NCBI RefSeq assembly: GCF_013149295.1
Contig: NZ_JABGCB010000011.1
Coordinates: 124,001-188,000 of the forward strand
Source of the DNA: Novosphingobium sp. SG751A
GTDB lineage: Bacteria > Pseudomonadota > Alphaproteobacteria > Sphingomonadales > Sphingomonadaceae
Length of the DNA: 64,000 bases
Reading direction: 5' to 3'
Numbering within the stretch: the first letter of the stretch is position 1; each line of letters begins with the position of its first letter. Positions 58,032 to 64,000 of this stretch are shown here, in pieces. The notes beneath the pieces are model-generated. The model was not told where the DNA came from, searched no databases, and saw only the letters and a program-made list of their open reading frames with translations. The position numbers and the translations under genes are program-made.

Positions 58032-58066
58032 ATGGTGCAAACCCTGATGGCCCCATGGTGCAAACC
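58032..58066 (+). promoter_or_regulatory. Direct repeat upstream of dnaB
   Basis: ATGGTGCAAACC occurs twice, at 58032-58043 and 58055-58066, with starts 23 bases apart (about two helical turns). It lies 91 bases before the dnaB ATG, in the 180-base region divergent from the UPF0262 gene. It may be a tandem protein-binding site. Confidence 0.4.
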
Positions 58067-58156
58067 TTAAAGACGGACCAATCCCCATTATCCACAGGGT
58101 CGTTTGCAACACACCCCATTGCGCCGCCCCGCCGCTGGGCGCATGAGGGCCCATCC

Positions 58157-59701
58157 ATGGCACAATCCGACACCCATCTCGCTCCGGCTATGCCGTTTTC
58201 GCCCGCCAATGATTCCGGCGCGCGCGCGCAAGCGCTGCCCGCCAATATCGAGGCCGAGGCAGCCTTTCTGGGCGCCATCCTGATCGACAATCGCGTGGTC
58301 GAAGAACTGGCCAAGCCCTTGTCGCCCACGCATTTCTTCGAACCCGTCCATGGGCGGATCTTTGAGCGCATCCTGCAATTGCTCGACCGCAAGGCGGTGG
58401 TCACGCCGGTCACGCTCAAGCCCTATTTCGAGAGCGACGAGGCGTTGAAAGCGCTGGGCGGCACGGCCTATCTGGGCCGCCTGACCGCCGATGGTCAGGG
58501 GCTGATCGCGCCGCGCGTGCTGGCCGAACAGATTTACGATCTGGCGCTGCTGCGCGAACTGGTGCGCGTGGGACGCGATCTGGTGCAGGGCGCGATGGAC
58601 ACCAGCGAATCGGTCGAGCCGCTCGAACAGATCGAGGCCGCCGAGGCCGCGCTCTATAAGGTGGCCGATGGCGCGGGCGGCGCGAATGAGGCCAAGAGCT
58701 TTGCCGAGGCCACCCGCACCGCTATTTCGGGCATCGAAAAGGCGTTCAATTCGGGCGGCCATGTCGCGGGCAAGACCACGGGCCTCGATTCGGTCAACCA
58801 GCGGATCGGCGGCCTGCATGATTCCGACCTTATCATTCTGGCCGGCCGTCCGGGCATGGGCAAAACCTCGCTGGCCACCAACATCGCATTCAACGCGGCC
58901 AATCGCCTGCTGACCGACCGCGAGCTGGGCCTTGATCCGTCCAAGAGCATCGGCGCGGCGACCGCCTTTTTCAGCCTCGAAATGAGCGCGGATCAGTTGG
59001 CCACGCGTATCCTTGCCGAGCAATCGGGCATTTCCTCCTCAGCGCTGCGTATGGGCAAGATCAGCCGCGAGGATTTTCAGGCGCTGTCTTTCGCCAGCCA
59101 GCGTTTGAGCCAGTTGCCGCTGTATATTGACGACACGCCGGGCCTGACGATTGCAGGCCTGCGCGCGCGGGCGCGCCGTTTGAAGCGGCGCCATGACATT
59201 GGCCTGGTCATCGTCGACTATTTGCAATTGCTTCAGGGCAGCGGGCGGGCCACCGACAATCGTGTGAACGAAATCTCGGAAATTTCGCGCGGTCTCAAGA
59301 CCTTGGCCAAGGAACTGCATGTTCCCGTGATCGCCCTGTCGCAGCTTTCGCGCGCCGTCGAACAGCGCGAGGACAAGCGGCCTCAGCTTTCCGACCTTCG
59401 CGAATCGGGCTCGATCGAACAGGACGCCGATATGGTCTGGTTCGTGTTCCGCGAGGATTATTACGTCAAGGGCCGCGAGCCCAAGGAGCCCGGCCCCACC
59501 GATCCGCCCGCCGTGGTCGAAGCCCATGCCAAGTGGCAGGAGGAAATGGAGCGCGTCTTCGGCCTTGCCGAGCTGATCATCGCCAAGCAGCGCCATGGCG
59601 CCACCGGCAAGGTCCGCATGCGGTTCGAAGCCAAGATCACCAAGTTCAGCGATCTGGCGCCCGAGGAACTGGCCAATTATTCCTATGATCTGGAGGAGTG
59701 A
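58157..59701 (+). CDS. dnaB: Replicative DNA helicase DnaB
   Basis: The 514-residue hexameric helicase opens the replication fork. The N-terminal domain starts near LPANIEAEAAFLGAILIDNRV (residues 29-49). The RecA-like C-terminal domain has Walker A AGRPGMGKT, Walker B LVIVDYLQLLQG and the DnaB motif LSQLSRAVEQREDKRPQLSDLRESG. No intein is present. ATG 58157 was chosen because it sits just before the conserved domain; the longer open frame upstream runs through the promoter region. Confidence 0.96.
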   Translation: MAQSDTHLAPAMPFSPANDSGARAQALPANIEAEAAFLGAILIDNRVVEELAKPLSPTHFFEPVHGRIFERILQLLDRKAVVTPVTLKPYFESDEALKALGGTAYLGRLTADGQGLIAPRVLAEQIYDLALLRELVRVGRDLVQGAMDTSESVEPLEQIEAAEAALYKVADGAGGANEAKSFAEATRTAISGIEKAFNSGGHVAGKTTGLDSVNQRIGGLHDSDLIILAGRPGMGKTSLATNIAFNAANRLLTDRELGLDPSKSIGAATAFFSLEMSADQLATRILAEQSGISSSALRMGKISREDFQALSFASQRLSQLPLYIDDTPGLTIAGLRARARRLKRRHDIGLVIVDYLQLLQGSGRATDNRVNEISEISRGLKTLAKELHVPVIALSQLSRAVEQREDKRPQLSDLRESGSIEQDADMVWFVFREDYYVKGREPKEPGPTDPPAVVEAHAKWQEEMERVFGLAELIIAKQRHGATGKVRMRFEAKITKFSDLAPEELANYSYDLEE

Positions 59702-59794
59702 GGAAACCCGATCCTCACGAATCCTTGACTTTCGCCGCTTTGCCGCCTAGGCGCCAAGGTTCGCTGGAATTTCCCTATTCAAGACGGAGTGCCC

Positions 59795-60139
59795 ATGGCG
59801 CGCGTAACCGTTGAAGATTGTGTCGACAAGATCCCCAACCGCTTCGATCTCGTGCTGCTGGCTGCCCAGCGCGCGCGTGAAATTTCGGGCGGTGCGGAAC
59901 TGACGATCGAACGCGATCGTGACAAAAACCCGGTGGTGGCCCTGCGCGAAATCGCAGAGGAAACCGTCCGTCCCAAGATCCTCAAGGAATCGCTCATCAC
60001 CTCGATGCAGCGCGTCCTGCCCGACGATGACGATGATGTCGATGACATCGGTTCGCTCTCGCAATCGGCCGAAGCGCTGCGCATCACCGCGGCTGCTCCG
60101 GTGCGTAACACCTCGCTCGGCGGGGATTACGACGGCTGA
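59795..60139 (+). CDS. rpoZ: RNA polymerase omega subunit
   Basis: The 114-residue subunit starts [20 protein letters not shown], the conserved omega start that packs against beta-prime, and has a family-typical [10 protein letters not shown] block. The C-terminal tail has an acidic run (DDDDDVDD), common in sphingomonads. GACGGAG precedes ATG 59795. A strong terminator follows. No spoT/relA gene is adjacent, unlike in enterobacteria. Confidence 0.96.
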   Translation: MARVTVEDCVDKIPNRFDLVLLAAQRAREISGGAELTIERDRDKNPVVALREIAEETVRPKILKESLITSMQRVLPDDDDDVDDIGSLSQSAEALRITAAAPVRNTSLGGDYDG

Positions 60140-60162
60140 TTTCATCGCATCGCAATGGCTAC

Positions 60163-60202
60163 AAAAGGCCTCGGATAAGCTTCGGCTTTTCCGGGGCCTT
60201 TT
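60163..60202 (+). terminator. Terminator after rpoZ
   Basis: AAAAGGCC-T-CGG pairs with CCGG-GGCCTTTT around a loop of about 16 bases, starting 23 bases after the rpoZ stop. TTTT closes the stem and a further TTTTT follows at 60207-60211. Confidence 0.8.
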
Positions 60203-60275
60203 GGCATTTTTCGCGCTTGCAATATCGGAGGTACTGCAACACACATATAGGGTAATCCCTAGGATTTAGGACGAG

Positions 60276-61205
60276 ATGACAACGCAGTCTTTCAAAGCAC
60301 GTCTGCGCTGGATCCTGCCGCTTGCGCTGGTTGCCGGGCTTGGCGGGGCCGAACTGGCGGGGCGCGCGCTGGGCTTCGGCCGCCCGCTGCTCTATCGCGC
60401 CGCCGCCTCGGGCTATGAGCCGACGCCGGGTCAAAGCGTGCATCGGTTCAGCAATCATGTGACCATCAACGATCTGGGGATGCGCGGTCCGGCGACCGGC
60501 GCAACGCCCCGCACCGGAACAAAGCGCGTGCTGCTGCTGGGCGATTCGGTGGCCTTTGGCACGACGATGACCGATGATGGCAAGACCATTTCTGCCTTGA
60601 CCCAGGCCGCCTTGGGGCCCCGCCCGATTGAGATGATCAATGCCTCGGCCGGTGGCTGGGCATTGGAAAACGAGCGGCGATGGCTGGGCGCGCATGGCGC
60701 ATTCGGCGCGGATCTGGTCGTGCTCGAAGTGAACCAGAGCGATCTGACGCAGGGTTTTGCGCCCGCCTCGATGCTGGACGTCAATGCCAATTTCCCCAGC
60801 CGCAATCCCCCCGGCGCGCTTTATGAAATCGTCACGCGCTATCTGGCCCCACGGCTGCATCTGACCAAAGCTGCCTTTGACCCCGGCTCAACCGCAGAAA
60901 ACGGCATCGCACCGGAGGCCGAAATTCAGGCCACCGTCCAGTCCATCCGCGCGATGGCGATGGCATCGGGGGCCAAGTTCATGATCCTTTACTGGGACAT
61001 GCGCGACCCCACCACCACCGCGCCCGACCGGCGCGAACGACTCTTCGCATGGGCGCGGGCCAATGGCGTGGTCGTCGTGCGCCCGCAACTGGCCCAGCGC
61101 CCCGATGCCGACAAGCTGTTCATCGATGCCGCCCACCCCAATGCGGCGGGCAATGCGTTGATCGCCAAGGCGCTGGTCGGCCCGGTGCTGGAGCAATTAC
61201 GCTAA
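60276..61205 (+). CDS. SGNH/GDSL hydrolase-family protein
   Basis: The 309-residue protein has an N-terminal membrane anchor or signal (ILPLALVAGLGGAELAGRAL, about 13-32). Its SGNH hydrolase domain carries block I LLLGDSVAFGTT with the Ser nucleophile, NQSD in the block III position, and DAAHPNAAGNAL with the Asp-His pair. Such proteins deacylate or acylate exported carbohydrates and lipids; the substrate is unknown. AGGACGAG precedes the ATG. It converges on ftsH. Confidence 0.83.
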   Translation: MTTQSFKARLRWILPLALVAGLGGAELAGRALGFGRPLLYRAAASGYEPTPGQSVHRFSNHVTINDLGMRGPATGATPRTGTKRVLLLGDSVAFGTTMTDDGKTISALTQAALGPRPIEMINASAGGWALENERRWLGAHGAFGADLVVLEVNQSDLTQGFAPASMLDVNANFPSRNPPGALYEIVTRYLAPRLHLTKAAFDPGSTAENGIAPEAEIQATVQSIRAMAMASGAKFMILYWDMRDPTTTAPDRRERLFAWARANGVVVVRPQLAQRPDADKLFIDAAHPNAAGNALIAKALVGPVLEQLR

Positions 61206-61212
61206 CCGTATA

Positions 61213-61244
61213 AAGAAAAGGCCCCGCCGTTGCCGACGGGGCCT
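61213..61244 (-). terminator. Terminator after ftsH
   Basis: On the minus strand AGGCCCCG pairs with CGGGGCCT and TTTTCTTTAT follows. It lies 26 bases beyond the ftsH stop and may also serve the convergent SGNH gene. Confidence 0.75.
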
Positions 61245-61269
61245 CCCCTCCATTCCGTGATGCCGGGGC

Positions 61270-63219
<1,950 letters not shown>

Positions 63220-63321
63220 CGAGGGGCGCGTCCTTTCACACCCATGTAATGTAGGGCGGCGGGGCTGAATCGCAAGTTAGGGATGGTGTATATTCCGATC
63301 GAGTTTGCCGATCAGAAGCGA

Positions 63322-63927
63322 TTATCCCCGCGAAAGCAGATAGACCGCGTGCTCCGCGCGCCAATTGGCCATCGCGGGGCTGATCAGGCTGTCGCCGTTG
63401 AGATACCACGCGCCCTCCACCTTCAGCCCGCGCTGGGCCACCAGGTCGCGGAAATCGGCGATGGTCAGGTGGTGAATGTTGGGCGTCTCAAACCAACCCA
63501 CCGGCAAGAGCCGAGTCACCGGCATCCGCCCGCGCCACAGCAAGTCGCTGCGCACCCGCCAATGGCCGAAATTGGGAAAGGAAACAAAGGCCCGCCGCCC
63601 GATCCTCAGCAATTCCTCCAGCACCATGTCGGGCCGCTTGGTGGTCTGAAGCGTCTGGCTCAGGATCGCATAATCGAAACTGGCGTCGGGATAGAGCGCC
63701 AGATCAGTGTCTGCGTCGCCCTGGATGGCCGAAAGCCCCTGCCCCACGCATTCGGCGACATTATGCGGGTCGATCTCCAGCCCGCGCACATCGCAGCCCC
63801 GCTCATCACGAAGCGCCGCCATCAGCGTGCCGTCGCCGCAGCCCACATCCAGCACTTTCGCGCCTGCCGCCACATGCCCGGCGATCACCGCCAGATCGGG
63901 GCGCAATGTTGCCATAATCCGGTTCAT
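63322..63927 (-). CDS. metW: MetW, methionine-biosynthesis protein
   Basis: The 201-residue methyltransferase-fold protein has a SAM-binding motif VLDVGCGDGTLM and the MetW-typical SQTLQTTKRPDMVLEELLR and SFPNFGHWRVR blocks. MetW accompanies MetX in proteobacteria and is needed with it for homoserine acylation. Its ATG overlaps the metX stop (ATGA at 63924-63927). Confidence 0.95.
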   Translation of the reverse strand: MNRIMATLRPDLAVIAGHVAAGAKVLDVGCGDGTLMAALRDERGCDVRGLEIDPHNVAECVGQGLSAIQGDADTDLALYPDASFDYAILSQTLQTTKRPDMVLEELLRIGRRAFVSFPNFGHWRVRSDLLWRGRMPVTRLLPVGWFETPNIHHLTIADFRDLVAQRGLKVEGAWYLNGDSLISPAMANWRAEHAVYLLSRG

Positions 63928-64000
63928 CGGCTCAAAAATCCCGTAATCACCCGGTCGAGCGCGGGCACATCGAGCAGGAAGCTGTCATGCCCATAGGGCG
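63924..64000 (-). CDS. metX: MetX, homoserine O-acyltransferase (C-terminal end only)
   Basis: The last 25 or so codons are present and read PYGHDSFLLDVPALDRVITG, then FLSR and stop at 63924-63926. The GHDSFLLD block holds the catalytic His of the MetX alpha/beta-hydrolase triad. The remainder lies beyond the window. The overlap with metW confirms a metXW operon. Confidence 0.9.
   Translation of the reverse strand, partial: PYGHDSFLLDVPALDRVITGFLSR

Noticed and set aside
57440..58156. A 239-codon N-terminal extension of DnaB
   Set aside because: It runs antisense through the UPF0262 gene and the promoter region, and DnaB homology begins just after ATG 58157.

Overview
The window comes from a GC-rich alphaproteobacterium, most likely a sphingomonad close to Novosphingobium. 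That reading rests on gene content: a SapC-family protein, UPF0262, an omega subunit with an Asp-rich tail, metX-metW, the serS/surE/nlpD-like order, IclR/SnoaL catabolic genes, and GCC/GGC-dominated codon use. No tRNA, rRNA, CRISPR array, IS element or prophage was seen.

Region 1 (1-20.5 kb) is a surface locus. A single minus-strand reading frame starts at 18150 and is still open at base 1. It encodes at least 6,050 residues of a giant Gly-rich secreted repeat protein (about 95 units of about 52-63 residues, each with a [FY]AQS[IV]GGGGG core), and its C-terminus lies outside the window. It diverges from a SapC-family gene across an AT-rich spacer. A winged-helix protein of unknown role converges on sapC.

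Region 2 (20.8-28.3 kb) is a tightly packed five-gene operon: response regulator, sensor kinase, outer-membrane factor lipoprotein, membrane-fusion protein and CzcA-like RND pump. Region 3 (28.4-31.7 kb) is a nitrosative-stress module, with nsrR and an HPP-CBS membrane protein divergent from hcp over a palindromic operator. Region 4 (31.7-38.2 kb) holds two exported metallo-beta-lactamase-fold proteins under a TetR regulator, an AraC/PobR-like regulator divergent from a cytochrome P450, and dctA.

Region 5 (38.3-50.1 kb) is housekeeping: serS, surE, an NlpD-like LysM/M23 protein, a frameshifted gamma-glutamylcyclotransferase, rimO, a CinA-type protein, yqgE, telA with its xpaC-like partner, and rplA/rplK. 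Region 6 (50.3-56.2 kb) is a probable catabolic cluster: IclR, MetE-like methyltransferase, Zn alcohol dehydrogenase, quinone-oxidoreductase-like MDR and two SnoaL-like proteins. Region 7 (56.2-64 kb) is core functions: cdd, a degenerate GH25 protein, UPF0262, dnaB, rpoZ, an SGNH hydrolase, ftsH, metW and the 3' end of metX.

Two signals stand out. One is the giant repeat protein and the way its repeat classes are organised. The other is a roughly 220-240 bp multi-hairpin intergenic element present three times (37965-38207, 52288-52503, 55557-55780). Each copy begins a few to about twenty bases after a stop codon and has the same orientation relative to the upstream gene. Smaller leads are a hairpin that would cover the dctA ribosome-binding site, several palindromic operators, and two wall-associated proteins whose catalytic residues look degenerate.
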